NCBI GenBank assembly: GCA_003447235.1
Contig: DLZV01000040.1
Coordinates: 13,147 to 77,146, forward strand
DNA from: Prevotella sp.
GTDB taxonomy: Bacteria > Bacteroidota > Bacteroidia > Bacteroidales > Bacteroidaceae
DNA: 64,000 bases
Reading direction: 5' to 3'
In this document: piece by piece, positions 1 to 9,242 of the stretch
How positions within the stretch are numbered: position 1 is the first letter of the stretch
Layout: every line of letters begins with the position of its first letter
Program-made: the position numbers and the translations under genes
The notes under the pieces: generated by a model
What the model saw: the letters and a program-made list of their open reading frames with translations, nothing else
Told to the model about the DNA's origin: nothing
Database searches by the model: none

Positions 1-2
1 AG

Positions 3-1775
3 GAGGGAGCCGTCCTGGAGCAGCAGGTGCTCGACACCTGCGAGAAGTATGGTGCCTCGCTCATCGGCCCCAACTGCATCGGCGTGATGACCAACCACTA
101 CCACGGCGTCTTCACCAAGCCCGTGCCCGTGCTCAGCCCCAAGGGAGCTGACTTCATCAGCGGTTCGGGCGCCACGGCCGTCTTTATTCTGGAATCTGCC
201 GTCCAGAAGGGTCTGCAGTTCAACTCCGTATGGAGTATCGGCAACGGCAAGCAGATCGGCATCGAGGACGTGCTCCAGTATATGGACGAGCACTTTGATC
301 CCGAGCACGACTCCCGCATCAAGCTCCTTTATATCGAGAACATCTCCAACCCCGACAAGTTCCTGCTCCACGCCAGCAACCTCATCAGCAAGGGCTGCCG
401 CATCGCCGCCGTCAAGGCCGGCAGTTCGGCCAGCGGTTCGCGTGCCGCCTCTTCCCATACGGGAGCCATCGCGTCCAGCGACTCTGCCGTTGATGCACTC
501 TTCCGCAAGGCTGGTATCGTCCGCTGCTATGGCCGTGAGGAACTGACGACCGTGGGTTGCATCTTCTGGGTGCTGGAGGAGGACTCCAAGCTCCGCGAGG
601 TGGCTCATCCGAAACTCGACAACTTCGCCATCGTCACCCATGCTGGTGGTCCGGGTGTGATGCTGACCGACGCCCTCTCCAAGGGTGGCATGAACATCCC
701 CGCCTACGAGGGTGAGGGTGCCGATCGTCTGAAGGCCAACCTCCTGCCGGGTTCTTCCGTCCACAACCCCATTGATATCCTTGCCACGGGTACGCCCGAG
801 AATCTCGGCACCGCTATCGACGCTTGCGAGAAGGACTTCCCCGAGGCCGACGCCATCTTCGTGATCTTCGGTTCCCCGGGCCTGGTGGAACTTTATGAGG
901 CCTACGCTATGCTTGACAAGAAGATCCGCGAGTGTAGCAAGCCGATCTTCCCGATCCTGCCCTGTCTCAACACCGCTGGCCCCGAGGTGGCAGAGTTCTT
1001 GAGCAAGGGTCATGTCAACTTCGCCGACGAGGTGACGCTGGCCACGGCTTTGGCCCAGGTGCGCAACACGCCGAAGCCTGCCAAGCAGGAAATGGCGTTG
1101 GAGGGAGTCGATGTGGCTGGCATCCGTCGTGTCATCGACGGCATCAAGGAAAACGGCTATATCGCTCCGCAGAAGGTGCGCGAGCTGCTCACATGCGCTG
1201 GCATCCCCATGGTACCCGAGTTCGTCTCCGCCGATAAGGAGGAGCTGATCGCCGAGGCCGAAAAGATGGGCTATCCCATCGTGGCCAAGGTCGTGGGTCC
1301 CGTCCACAAGAGCGACGTCGGCGGTGTGACACTCAATATCCGCTCGAAGGAGCACCTGGCTTCTGAGTTCGACCGCATGATGCAGATCAAGGACGCCAAC
1401 TCTGTGATGATCCAGAAGATGATCTCGGGTATGGAGCTCTTCATTGGTGCGAAGTACGAGGACCGTTTCGGCCACATCGTGCTCTGCGGCCTGGGTGGCA
1501 TCTTCGTCGAGGCCCTCAAGGATGTCTCCAGCGGCTTGGCTCCGCTGACCATGCCCGAGGCCGACTCGATGATCCGTTCGCTCCGTGGCTACAAGATCCT
1601 TCAGGGCACGCGTGGCCAGAAGGGCATCAACCAGCAGCGCTATGCAGAGATCATCGTCCGCCTCTCCACCTTGCTCCGCCATGCTACGGAGATCAAGGAG
1701 ATGGACCTCAACCCGCTACTCGCCGAGGGCGACAACGTGACGGCTGTTGACGCTCGCATCTTGATAGAGAAATAA
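3..1775 (+). CDS. Acetate/acyl-CoA ligase (ADP-forming), 5'-truncated by window edge
   Basis: This enzyme family makes ATP and a free acid from an acyl-CoA, ADP and phosphate, or the reverse, in the cytoplasm. The frame is open from base 3, so the start lies outside the window; about 100 residues of the N-terminal CoA-binding domain are missing. Visible parts are the end of that domain (motif SLIGPNCIGV), the succinyl-CoA-ligase-like domains with the likely phosphorylated histidine in SSHTGAIASSD, and a C-terminal ATP-grasp domain starting near the motif IAPQKVRELL, with KVVGPVHKSDVGGV inside it. The alpha and beta parts are fused in one chain, as in many ADP-forming enzymes. The substrate (acetate, propionate or a branched acid) cannot be read from sequence. 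Followed by a hairpin terminator. Confidence 0.9.
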   Translation, partial: EGAVLEQQVLDTCEKYGASLIGPNCIGVMTNHYHGVFTKPVPVLSPKGADFISGSGATAVFILESAVQKGLQFNSVWSIGNGKQIGIEDVLQYMDEHFDPEHDSRIKLLYIENISNPDKFLLHASNLISKGCRIAAVKAGSSASGSRAASSHTGAIASSDSAVDALFRKAGIVRCYGREELTTVGCIFWVLEEDSKLREVAHPKLDNFAIVTHAGGPGVMLTDALSKGGMNIPAYEGEGADRLKANLLPGSSVHNPIDILATGTPENLGTAIDACEKDFPEADAIFVIFGSPGLVELYEAYAMLDKKIRECSKPIFPILPCLNTAGPEVAEFLSKGHVNFADEVTLATALAQVRNTPKPAKQEMALEGVDVAGIRRVIDGIKENGYIAPQKVRELLTCAGIPMVPEFVSADKEELIAEAEKMGYPIVAKVVGPVHKSDVGGVTLNIRSKEHLASEFDRMMQIKDANSVMIQKMISGMELFIGAKYEDRFGHIVLCGLGGIFVEALKDVSSGLAPLTMPEADSMIRSLRGYKILQGTRGQKGINQQRYAEIIVRLSTLLRHATEIKEMDLNPLLAEGDNVTAVDARILIEK

Positions 1776-1795
1776 TAGGTTTTAAATTTTTTTTC

Positions 1796-1836
1796 CGGCC
1801 GTCCTTCTCCGATCTCCGGGGTGGGGCGGCCGTTTT
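1796..1836 (+). terminator. Rho-independent terminator after the acyl-CoA ligase
   Basis: A 9-bp GC-rich stem (CGGCCGTCC at 1796-1804 with GGGCGGCCG at 1824-1832, one G-T pair) is followed by TTTT. It sits 21 bases after the stop codon. Confidence 0.65.
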
Positions 1837-1845
1837 CCTATCCTC

Positions 1846-2289
1846 ATGACAGTCCTCCTTCTCACCCTCGCCATTCTCCTTGTTGCCATCGTCAACCTGT
1901 GGATCATCCGCCGCACCAAGGCCATACGAAAGCGCCAGCCCTACGTTGCCCCCACGCCTCTTGACGCGCCGATTACCCTCGGCGAGGCAGCACGCTATTG
2001 CGAAGGCGACACCATCCTCTGTAAGCCCCACTACCTCCACTATGCGCTCTCCCAGGCTTACGAGGTGGAGGATGACCAATTGGGCCTCTTTGTCGGCTAT
2101 GCCAAGGCCGACCCGCAGCATGATGCCACCATCCTCGTCCAGTCCTCCGACGGCCAGATCCGTGGCCTGATCGCCTCGCAGCCCCAGCTCTACGAGCAAC
2201 TGATCGCCAGTCGGCGCGCCACCTGCTACGGCCTCGTCCGCAAAGCCAATGACGACTATTGTGGCGAGGTCTGCATCAGGATCAGATAG
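1846..2289 (+). CDS. Small membrane-anchored protein of unknown function
   Basis: The 147-residue product begins with one strongly hydrophobic segment (about residues 3-21) followed by a basic IIRRTK stretch, so it is probably anchored with its remaining ~120 residues on the cytoplasmic side. The soluble part contains no motif I recognise; it has the hydrophobic/charged alternation of a folded domain and two cysteines (in YCEGDTILCK). The ATG lies just after the terminator of the upstream gene, and no clear TAnnTTTG promoter was found between them, so expression may come from read-through. Family not identified. Confidence 0.6.
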   Translation: MTVLLLTLAILLVAIVNLWIIRRTKAIRKRQPYVAPTPLDAPITLGEAARYCEGDTILCKPHYLHYALSQAYEVEDDQLGLFVGYAKADPQHDATILVQSSDGQIRGLIASQPQLYEQLIASRRATCYGLVRKANDDYCGEVCIRIR

Positions 2290-2406
2290 CCCTTTGGCTT
2301 TTACTGTTTGTCACCATTGCACACTATAACTGAACAAATCGATTTTACCTCTTGTCTTTTAGATCTTTTCAAAAAGAACGAATTATCTTCAATTGGTTAA
2401 CTAAAT

Positions 2407-2425
2407 AATGTTAAATATTAACATT
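2407..2425. promoter_or_regulatory. Perfect 8-bp palindrome upstream of the lipoprotein promoter
   Basis: AATGTTAA and TTAACATT are separated by ATA. The palindrome ends four bases before the -33 TTG of the promoter at 2429-2460, a place typical for an operator. No regulator is known. Confidence 0.4.
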
Positions 2426-2428
2426 TAA

Positions 2429-2460
2429 TTTGCATTGCTGAATTTAATATGTTATATTTG
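2429..2460 (+). promoter_or_regulatory. Bacteroidetes-type promoter for the 2562 lipoprotein gene
   Basis: A -33 TTG at 2429-2431 and a -7 TATATTTG at 2453-2460 match the TTTG / TAnnTTTG pattern. The leader to the ATG is about 95 bases. Confidence 0.6.
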
Positions 2461-2561
2461 CAGTGTGTTACGTCTATTAGCCTTTTTTAAGCGGCGCAAG
2501 AGGTGAAATCTGATGGCACAACTAATTCTGAATAATAACAGCGCTGCGCAATTTATATGTT

Positions 2562-3386
2562 ATGAAAAAGCTATTTTATTTAACAATGAGTTTGATTCTC
2601 GCCACATTTACCATTTCCTGCGAGAGTGATGACGAACGGCTTGAGTTATCCGAGAAGTCCACCGATGTTTTTGCAAATGTCTGCAAAGCTACATTTTCTA
2701 GTTTGTCCGACCTTGATATCGGGCAAGGCCAAAATGGGAGTAGCCCAAGGAAAATTGCTCCGGAAAAGGTTGACGGTACGCAGACCGTGTATGTAAAACC
2801 TAACCCTGGATCTGGACCAGCTGGAGATTTACAACCCTTTACTGGTAAAACGGTCAAGGATTTGGTGGATTATGTAGAACTCGTGGGGGCCTCGCTAACC
2901 ATGACAAATGATGGAAAGGCCATAGATTCGGTCAATATTTCTGTCACAGAAACAAAGGAAAAGCTCAAACCATTGGTTACTGAAAGTTACAAGTACTTAA
3001 AAGAATTCGGATTTTCAGAGGCGGAACTTCGAACAATGGTGGCAGAAAACAATACTACAGAAGAAGCATTGATTGTCCTCATGCTGATCTTGAAGGAGTG
3101 TGATTGTAATGTATCTTCTGGTTTCTGTTCTCCTCCTAAGCCAGGTACACATACAAAACCAGAGGAGTCTTCATTCATCAAGCAAGTCGCAGGATGTGCT
3201 ATGAGAGCTTTTGGTGTTGACCTTGTTGTTGACCTTACTAGGGATATTATAAACGTTGGGATTAAGAATGTTAGTAGAACAGTCCTTATCAAGGTTTTCA
3301 CGAAGGTTGCTAAACGCTATTGCAGCAATGTCGTTGGCATTGCTTTGGCTGCCTACGACTGGGTTGATTGTATGAATCTTGTCTAA
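2562..3386 (+). CDS. Predicted lipoprotein of unknown function
   Basis: 274 residues. Residues 1-20 form a lipoprotein signal peptide ending in TFTISC, so the mature protein should be attached to the membrane by Cys20. The middle is polar with a proline/glycine-rich linker (KPNPGSGPAGDLQP). The C-terminal third has a cysteine cluster (ECDCNVSSGFC) and a hydrophobic stretch (VVGIALAAYDW). Base composition is clearly more AT-rich than neighbouring genes and codon use is less biased, which suggests acquisition or a fast-evolving gene. It is 18 bases from the next gene and probably co-transcribed with it. No family recognised. Confidence 0.65.
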   Translation: MKKLFYLTMSLILATFTISCESDDERLELSEKSTDVFANVCKATFSSLSDLDIGQGQNGSSPRKIAPEKVDGTQTVYVKPNPGSGPAGDLQPFTGKTVKDLVDYVELVGASLTMTNDGKAIDSVNISVTETKEKLKPLVTESYKYLKEFGFSEAELRTMVAENNTTEEALIVLMLILKECDCNVSSGFCSPPKPGTHTKPEESSFIKQVAGCAMRAFGVDLVVDLTRDIINVGIKNVSRTVLIKVFTKVAKRYCSNVVGIALAAYDWVDCMNLV

Positions 3387-3404
3387 CTCATAAAAAAATA
3401 TCGT

Positions 3405-3746
3405 ATGGCTAATAAGAAAATAATTTGGAACGCAGTAGCCATTTTTATGGGGGCTCTTGCTATTGTTTGCATTTTTTGGGGCAAGCAGATTTTGGCCTCG
3501 TCCGCAGGTGCTTCCTTCCGCTCTGCACTGAATGTAGTTGACCTACTCATCTGTCTGTTGTTCCTTTTTGTATCAGGTGTGTTGGTGCGCATAGCGTTTA
3601 CCCGTCAGGATAAGACGGATAATAAGAAGTTTGAAATTAAAATGACGTTGGTTTCGCTGGCGATAGCAATATATACAGCCTATATCGCATTCGATCATTT
3701 TCACTTCGTAGATAGGGTGCGTTGGCTTTTTGGTTTGTTGACGTAG
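3405..3746 (+). CDS. Small integral membrane protein of unknown function
   Basis: 113 residues with three or four hydrophobic segments: about 7-27, 43-66 and 80-110. Short charged loops (RQDKTDNKK) separate them. It starts 18 bases after the lipoprotein at 2562-3386 and shares its AT-rich composition, so the two look like one transcription unit. No catalytic motif or family was recognised; a role as the membrane partner of the lipoprotein is only an inference from position. Confidence 0.6.
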   Translation: MANKKIIWNAVAIFMGALAIVCIFWGKQILASSAGASFRSALNVVDLLICLLFLFVSGVLVRIAFTRQDKTDNKKFEIKMTLVSLAIAIYTAYIAFDHFHFVDRVRWLFGLLT

Positions 3747-3759
3747 CCACTTCACGTTA

Positions 3760-3786
3760 GCCACCGGGCGTATGACGCTCGGTGGC
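3760..3786 (+). terminator. Hairpin after the small membrane protein gene
   Basis: GCCACCG at 3760-3766 pairs with CGGTGGC at 3780-3786. There is no strong T-run after it, so termination efficiency is uncertain. Confidence 0.45.
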
Positions 3787-3822
3787 AATTCTCGTTTGCG
3801 CGGGAAATAGTTGGTTCATTCT

Positions 3823-3853
3823 TTTGCCATCCTATATTTTCTTATTACCTTTG
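3823..3853 (+). promoter_or_regulatory. Promoter of the DUF4105 gene
   Basis: TTTG at 3823-3826 and TACCTTTG at 3846-3853 are 19 bases apart, a near-ideal Bacteroidetes promoter. It fixes the start of the downstream gene to the TTG at 3880, because no ATG lies between the promoter and residue 11. Confidence 0.75.
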
Positions 3854-3879
3854 CACAATAAATTGAAATCAAGCTTCGT

Positions 3880-5067
3880 TTGAGACGGCTCTATATATCC
3901 ATCCTCGGCATGTTGTTGTCGCTGCTTTCCGCTACGGGCCATCCTATGGACTCCGTAGAGGTGAGTCTGCTGACCTGTGAACCCGGCACGGAGACCTGGT
4001 CGCAATATGGCCACACCGCCGTCCGCTGGCACGACAAGCAGCGGGGTGGGATGGATGTAGCCATCAACTACGGCGTCTTCACCCCCGACGCGCCCTATTT
4101 CGTCCTGCGCTTTATCCTCGGCCTCACCGACTACCAGTTGGGCGTGGTGCCCTTTGGGCTCTTTTGCGCCCAGTACGAATACGAGAAGCGCGCCGTCTGC
4201 GAGCAAGTTCTCGACCTCGACAATGCCGACAAGGAAGCCATTTTCAGCGCCCTGCAGGTCAATATGCGGCCCGAGAACGTTGTCTATCGCTACAACTACT
4301 TCTACGACAACTGCACCACTCGCGCCCGCGACCTGCTCGTCAGCCATCTCCATGGCCAGGTGAGCTATCCCGCCGCGCGCCCCGCTGGCGACGACTCCTT
4401 TCGCAGGATGATCCACGAGTGGAACGCACAGACCCCGTGGACGCAAACCGGCGAAGACATCCTCCTCGGTGTCAAGGCCGACGGTGCCACCACCAAGGCC
4501 CAGCAGCAGTTTCTCCCCGACCACCTGCGCTCCGACTTTGCCCGTGCCACCTATCGCGGCAAGCCCCTTGTCAGAGAGACCCGTGAGGTGATCCGCGTAG
4601 TGCGAGACGAGGCTACTCCCGCCTTCTCTCTCACCCCCATGGCCTTGGCCCTTGGACTGCTCGTGCTCTCGCTGATCGTTTGGGCCGTCGAGTGGAGAAA
4701 GCAAAGAATCTTCTGGGGCTGGGACCTCCTGCTGATGGTCCCCGCGGGCTGTGTCGGACTGATCCTCACGATGATGATCTTCTCCCAGCATCCCTGCGTC
4801 AGCCTCAATCTCCTGATCCTCATATTCAATCCCCTTCCCCTCCTCATGGCCTACCGCGCGACGCGACGCACGATCCGCCACGAGGCCGACCGATGGTGGA
4901 CGATATGGGCCGTGATGATCGTTTTCGGCCTTTTTGGTAGAGTTTTCCAATATTACCCACCCGCTATGGTCGTTGTGGCACTCATTTTGCTATGCAATTG
5001 TGCCATCCACCCCCTCCTCAGGAGGCGTACAGTCGGCGTGGCCCATCCTCAGAGAGAAAATGGATAA
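3880..5067 (+). CDS. DUF4105 (Lnb N-terminal periplasmic domain) membrane protein
   Basis: 395 residues from a TTG start; this start gives a good signal peptide (RRLYISILGMLLSLLSATG) and fits the promoter 27 bases upstream. Residues ~25-235 match the DUF4105 pattern: an early SQYGHTAVR motif and the YNYFYDNCTTRARD motif, whose His and Cys are the usual conserved residues. The C-terminal third has about five hydrophobic helices (for example FSLTPMALALGLLVLSLIVW), so the periplasmic domain is tethered to the inner membrane. The family's activity is not established. The 3' end overlaps the next gene by 8 bases, implying translational coupling. Confidence 0.8.
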   Translation: MRRLYISILGMLLSLLSATGHPMDSVEVSLLTCEPGTETWSQYGHTAVRWHDKQRGGMDVAINYGVFTPDAPYFVLRFILGLTDYQLGVVPFGLFCAQYEYEKRAVCEQVLDLDNADKEAIFSALQVNMRPENVVYRYNYFYDNCTTRARDLLVSHLHGQVSYPAARPAGDDSFRRMIHEWNAQTPWTQTGEDILLGVKADGATTKAQQQFLPDHLRSDFARATYRGKPLVRETREVIRVVRDEATPAFSLTPMALALGLLVLSLIVWAVEWRKQRIFWGWDLLLMVPAGCVGLILTMMIFSQHPCVSLNLLILIFNPLPLLMAYRATRRTIRHEADRWWTIWAVMIVFGLFGRVFQYYPPAMVVVALILLCNCAIHPLLRRRTVGVAHPQRENG

Positions 5068-5428
5068 GATGATGAACCGCTATATCACCGCCCTGCTCGT
5101 CGTCCTGACAGCCACGGGTCTTGAGGCACAGGCATACCAGTCTGCGCTCAAAGCCGCACGTGGTGGCGATGTGGCGCTGGAGGAACTGTGCCGCCATAGT
5201 GCCTTCCAGGGCAAGGAGGCCGAGATCCTCTCTTTCATCCGTGCCATCAAGAGCGTGGAGCAGCGCGACGATCAGGAGCCCGCCCATGCCCCGTGGGTGG
5301 CCCAGGTGGACAGCGAAGGTCCGGCAGGCCGCGTGGCCTGTGGATTGTCGGTGGCAGACAGAGACGAGGCGACCCGGTTGTCGCCCGCCCTCACCACCGC
5401 CATTCAGATTCGCGCCCCCAGTCTCTGA
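5060..5428 (+). CDS. Small secreted hypothetical protein
   Basis: The ATG at 5060 lies inside the last codons of the DUF4105 gene (8-base overlap). The 122-residue product starts MDKMMNRYITALLVVLTATG, a typical signal peptide ending near LEAQA, so a mature protein of about 100 residues would be exported. The rest is helical and polar with two cysteines (ELCRHS, RVACGLS). No family was recognised. A much longer upstream extension of the frame exists but lies wholly within the DUF4105 gene and is not favoured. Confidence 0.6.
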   Translation: MDKMMNRYITALLVVLTATGLEAQAYQSALKAARGGDVALEELCRHSAFQGKEAEILSFIRAIKSVEQRDDQEPAHAPWVAQVDSEGPAGRVACGLSVADRDEATRLSPALTTAIQIRAPSL

Positions 5429-5582
5429 TTCTTTTTCCCCAACATGCAGCGCCACGGGCAGATGCTCCTCACACAGAGAGTAGGAGAGAAGCTCCCTGAT
5501 GCGCCCCCTGGGACGGTGCGACAAGTCCACCCCAACGAGTATCATTCACAACAAAAAAAGAATCAGAAATCAAAGCAACAAA

Positions 5583-8500
5583 ATGAATATCAATAAGTTT
5601 CTAAAGTCCATCTTCGGCGACAAAGCCTCGCGCGATATGAAGACCATCCGCCCCCTCGTGGAGAAGGTCAAGGCCGCTTACCCCGCCGTCAAGGCCCTGA
5701 GCAACGACGAGCTCCGCGCCAAGACGCAGGAGATCCGCCAGCAGGTGCGCGATGCCGCCAAGCAGCAGCGCGAGGAAATCGCCCGCCTCAAGTCCACCAT
5801 CGAGGATACGCCCATCGACCAGCGCGAGTCTATCTTCAACCAGATCGACAAACTGGAGAAGGAGGCCCTCGATCGTTATGAGGAGGCCCTCAATGAGGTG
5901 ATGCCGGTGGCCTTTAGCATCGTCAAGGATACGGCCCGCCGCTTCGCCGAGAACGAGGAGACCATCGTCACGGCCACCGACTTCGACCGCGAGCTCGCCG
6001 CCGACCCGACCAAGGACTTCGTCACTATCGACGGTGACAAGGCCATTTATCACAACCACTGGACCGCTGGTGGCAACGACCTGAAGTGGGAGATGGTCCA
6101 CTACGACGTCCAGATCTTTGGTGGTGAGGTGCTTCATCAGGGCAAGATCGCCGAGATGGCCACGGGTGAGGGTAAGACCCTCGTCGCCACGCTCCCCGTC
6201 TTCCTCAACGCTCTCACGGGCAATGGTGTCCACGTCGTCACTGTCAACGACTACCTCGCCAAGCGCGACTCCGAGTGGATGGGCCCGCTCTATGAGTTCA
6301 ACGGCCTCTCCGTCGATTGCATCGACAAGCACCAGCCCAACAGCGAGGAGCGCCGCCGCGCCTACCAGGCCGATATCACCTTTGGTACCAACAACGAGTT
6401 TGGCTTCGACTACCTCCGCGACAACATGGCCATGTCGCCCGCCGACCTCGTGCAGCGCCAGCACAACTATGCCATCGTCGATGAGGTTGACTCCGTCTTG
6501 ATCGATGACGCCCGTACGCCGCTCATCATCAGCGGTCCCACGCCCAAGGGTGACGACCAGATGTACGAGGAGTACCAGCCCCTGGTACAGAAACTCTATG
6601 AGGTGCAGCGCAAGCAGGCCACGGAGTATCTCTCCGACGCCCGCCGCAAGATTGCCCAGGGTCTCGCCGAGACCGACGCCAAGCAGAAGGCACAGATCCT
6701 GGAGGAGGGCTTCCTCTCGCTCTACCGCTCCTACAAGGCCCTGCCGAAGAACAAGGCCCTCATCAAGTTCCTCTCCGAGGACGGCATCAAGAGCGGTATG
6801 CTCAAGACCGAGGAGTACTACATGGCCAACAACAACCGCGAGATGCCCAAGGCTGTGGAGCCCCTCTACTTCGTGGCCGACGAGAAACTCAACTCCTGCG
6901 ACCTCACCGACAAGGGTGCCGCTTGGCTCGCCGCCCAGGTCAATGACGACAAGCTCTTCGTCCTGCCCGACATCACCACCGAACTTTCGCAGCTGGAGAA
7001 GGAGAAGGACGACCACAAGATCGACGAGCAGGCTTACGTCGATAAGAAGGACGAGTTGATGGCCTACTACGGCGTGCAGAGCGAGCGTGTCCACACGCTG
7101 CAGCAGTTGCTGAAGGCCTATACGATGTTCTCCAAGGACGATGAGTACATCATCGTCGATGGCGAGGTCAAGATCGTCGATGAACAGACGGGCCGCGTCA
7201 TGGAGGGTCGCCGCTGGAGCGATGGTCTCCACCAGGCTGTCGAGGCCAAGGAGCACGTCAAGGTCGAGGCTGCCACGCAGACTTTCGCCACCATCACGCT
7301 GCAGAACTACTTCCGTATGTACCATAAACTCTCGGGTATGACCGGTACGGCTTCTACCGAGGCCGGTGAGTTCTGGGATATCTACAAGCTCGACGTCGTC
7401 GAGATCCCAACCAACCGTCCCGTCATCCGCAAGGATATGGACGATCGCGTCTATAAGACGGCCCGCGAGAAGTATGCCGCCGTCATCGAGGAGGTCGAGG
7501 AGATGCGTGTCTCTGGCCGCCCCTGCCTCGTCGGTACGACGTCGGTCGAGATCTCTGAGTTGCTGAGCAAGATGCTCGACATGCGCCACATCCCCCACCA
7601 GGTGCTCAACGCCAAGAAGCACCAGCTGGAGGCCAACATCGTGGCCGAGGCGGGCAAGAGCACCATGGGCACTGTCTTCGTCTGCTCCGACGACAAGGCC
7701 TACACCGACAAGCTCTCCGCCAGCCGCCACCAGCAGAAGCTCATTAAGGACGCCGAGGACAAGGCTAAGGGCAGCGACCGCTCCCTCGTGGGCCAGGAGG
7801 CCCAGCACCTCATCAAGACCGAAGAGCGTGCCCTGGGTGCCGTTACCATCGCCACCAACATGGCTGGTCGTGGTACTGATATCAAACTCAGCCCCGAGGT
7901 CAAGGCCGCTGGCGGTCTCGCCATCATCGGTACCGAGCGCCACGAGTCGCGCCGTGTGGACCGCCAGTTGCGTGGTCGTGCCGGCCGTCAGGGCGACCCC
8001 GGTTCCTCCGTCTTCTACGTCTCGCTGGAGGACAAGCTCATGCGCCTCTTCGGTTCGGAACGTATCGCCAAGGTGATGGACAAGCTCGGCTTCGAGGAGG
8101 GCGAGCGTATCGAGAGCTCCATGATCTCCAGCAGCATCGAGCGCGCCCAGAAGAAGGTGGAGGAGAATAACTTCGGTATCCGTAAGCGCCTCCTGGAGTA
8201 TGACGACGTGATGAACAAGCAGCGTACCGTCATCTACGAGAAGCGCCGCCACGCCCTCATGGGAGAGCGCATCGGCATGGATATCAGCAATGTCATCTGG
8301 GACCGCGTAGTCAGCATCATCTCCAACAACGACTACGAGGGTTGCCAGGAGGGCTTCCTCAAGGTGCTCGCCATGGAGTGTCCCTTCAGCGAGCAGGATC
8401 TCGCCAGCGGCAAACAGGAGGCCCTGGAGGAGCGTGCCTTCGAGGCTGCCATGGAGGCGTTCCAGCGCAAGACTGAGCGCATCCAGACCGTGGCCTGGCC

Positions 8501-9122
8501 CATCATCAAGCAAGTCTATGAGGAGTCGGGTGCCCTCTATGAGCGCATCATGGTTCCCATCACCGACGGCAAGCGCGTCTATAACATCCCCTGCAACCTC
8601 AAGGAGGCCTACGACACCGAGGGCAAGTCGGTCGTCAAGCAGTTTGAGAAGGTCATCCTCCTTCACATCATCGACGACGACTGGAAGGAGAACCTCCGTC
8701 TGCTCGACGAGCTCCGCCACTCGGTCCAGAACGCCAGCTATGAGCAGAAAGATCCGCTGCTGATCTTCAAGTTGGAGAGCGTCAAGCTCTGGGACAACAT
8801 GATCGACGATATGAACAACCGCACGGCAAGCGTCCTCATGCGCGGCCAGATCCCTGAGATGCAGCCTGCCGAGCAGGTCCAGGAGGCCCAGGAGGAGGAA
8901 CACAGCCAGCAGTATATCGAGCAGAAGCAGGATCTCGACGCCGAGCGTGAGCTCGAGGAGGCACGCCAGGCCCAGCAGGCTGCCGCCAGCCACGACACCC
9001 GCGAGACGGCGCAGCAAACCAACCACACGCCCTACCGTGCCGAGAAGATGCCGCGCCCGAACGACCCGTGCCCCTGTGGTAGCGGCAAGAAGTTCAAGCA
9101 CTGCCACGGCCGCGGTCTCTAA
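5583..9122 (+). CDS. secA: Protein translocase subunit SecA
   Basis: The motor ATPase that pushes unfolded preproteins through the SecYEG channel. The 1179-residue product starts at ATG 5583 ([13 protein letters not shown]). Walker A is GEGKT at about 195-199 and the DEVD box at 300-303, with [14 protein letters not shown] following; the second RecA fold is marked by [10 protein letters not shown] and [13 protein letters not shown]. The chain ends in a SEC-C zinc motif, [14 protein letters not shown]. It is longer than the ~900 residues of E. coli SecA because of insertions, as usual in Bacteroidetes. A monocistronic unit: strong terminator downstream, and the preceding 154 bases have no other gene. 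Confidence 0.98.
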   Translation: MNINKFLKSIFGDKASRDMKTIRPLVEKVKAAYPAVKALSNDELRAKTQEIRQQVRDAAKQQREEIARLKSTIEDTPIDQRESIFNQIDKLEKEALDRYEEALNEVMPVAFSIVKDTARRFAENEETIVTATDFDRELAADPTKDFVTIDGDKAIYHNHWTAGGNDLKWEMVHYDVQIFGGEVLHQGKIAEMATGEGKTLVATLPVFLNALTGNGVHVVTVNDYLAKRDSEWMGPLYEFNGLSVDCIDKHQPNSEERRRAYQADITFGTNNEFGFDYLRDNMAMSPADLVQRQHNYAIVDEVDSVLIDDARTPLIISGPTPKGDDQMYEEYQPLVQKLYEVQRKQATEYLSDARRKIAQGLAETDAKQKAQILEEGFLSLYRSYKALPKNKALIKFLSEDGIKSGMLKTEEYYMANNNREMPKAVEPLYFVADEKLNSCDLTDKGAAWLAAQVNDDKLFVLPDITTELSQLEKEKDDHKIDEQAYVDKKDELMAYYGVQSERVHTLQQLLKAYTMFSKDDEYIIVDGEVKIVDEQTGRVMEGRRWSDGLHQAVEAKEHVKVEAATQTFATITLQNYFRMYHKLSGMTGTASTEAGEFWDIYKLDVVEIPTNRPVIRKDMDDRVYKTAREKYAAVIEEVEEMRVSGRPCLVGTTSVEISELLSKMLDMRHIPHQVLNAKKHQLEANIVAEAGKSTMGTVFVCSDDKAYTDKLSASRHQQKLIKDAEDKAKGSDRSLVGQEAQHLIKTEERALGAVTIATNMAGRGTDIKLSPEVKAAGGLAIIGTERHESRRVDRQLRGRAGRQGDPGSSVFYVSLEDKLMRLFGSERIAKVMDKLGFEEGERIESSMISSSIERAQKKVEENNFGIRKRLLEYDDVMNKQRTVIYEKRRHALMGERIGMDISNVIWDRVVSIISNNDYEGCQEGFLKVLAMECPFSEQDLASGKQEALEERAFEAAMEAFQRKTERIQTVAWPIIKQVYEESGALYERIMVPITDGKRVYNIPCNLKEAYDTEGKSVVKQFEKVILLHIIDDDWKENLRLLDELRHSVQNASYEQKDPLLIFKLESVKLWDNMIDDMNNRTASVLMRGQIPEMQPAEQVQEAQEEEHSQQYIEQKQDLDAERELEEARQAQQAAASHDTRETAQQTNHTPYRAEKMPRPNDPCPCGSGKKFKHCHGRGL

Positions 9123-9166
9123 GTAGTCAGTCATCCCCATAAGTGGGTATTTTATGATATGAAAGA

Positions 9167-9198
9167 AAGCTCGTACCATGTGTTACGAGCTTTTTTTT
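9167..9198 (+). terminator. secA terminator
   Basis: AAGCTCGTA at 9167-9175 pairs perfectly with TACGAGCTT at 9184-9192, followed by a run of T's. Textbook intrinsic terminator. Confidence 0.9.
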
Positions 9199-9199
9199 G

Positions 9200-9207
9200 T
9201 ACCTTTG
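9200..9207 (+). promoter_or_regulatory. feoB promoter -7 element
   Basis: TACCTTTG directly follows the T-run of the secA terminator; the ATG of feoB is 35 bases further on. No good -33 TTTG was seen because the terminator stem occupies that position. No Fur-like box was evident. Confidence 0.6.
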
Positions 9208-9242
9208 CAGTTTAGAAAGCGATCAAAGACAGAACAGACAAG

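Noticed and set aside
5601..9179. A minus-strand frame of 1192 codons opposite secA
   Set aside because: Its product is repetitive in Leu, Val, Asp and Gly and mirrors the codon bias of secA; secA itself is certain. Long antisense frames are expected opposite GC-rich biased genes. The same holds for 9252-11453 (opposite feoB), 17774-19054 (rpsA), 33647-35125 (tamB) and 41299-42834 (pflB).
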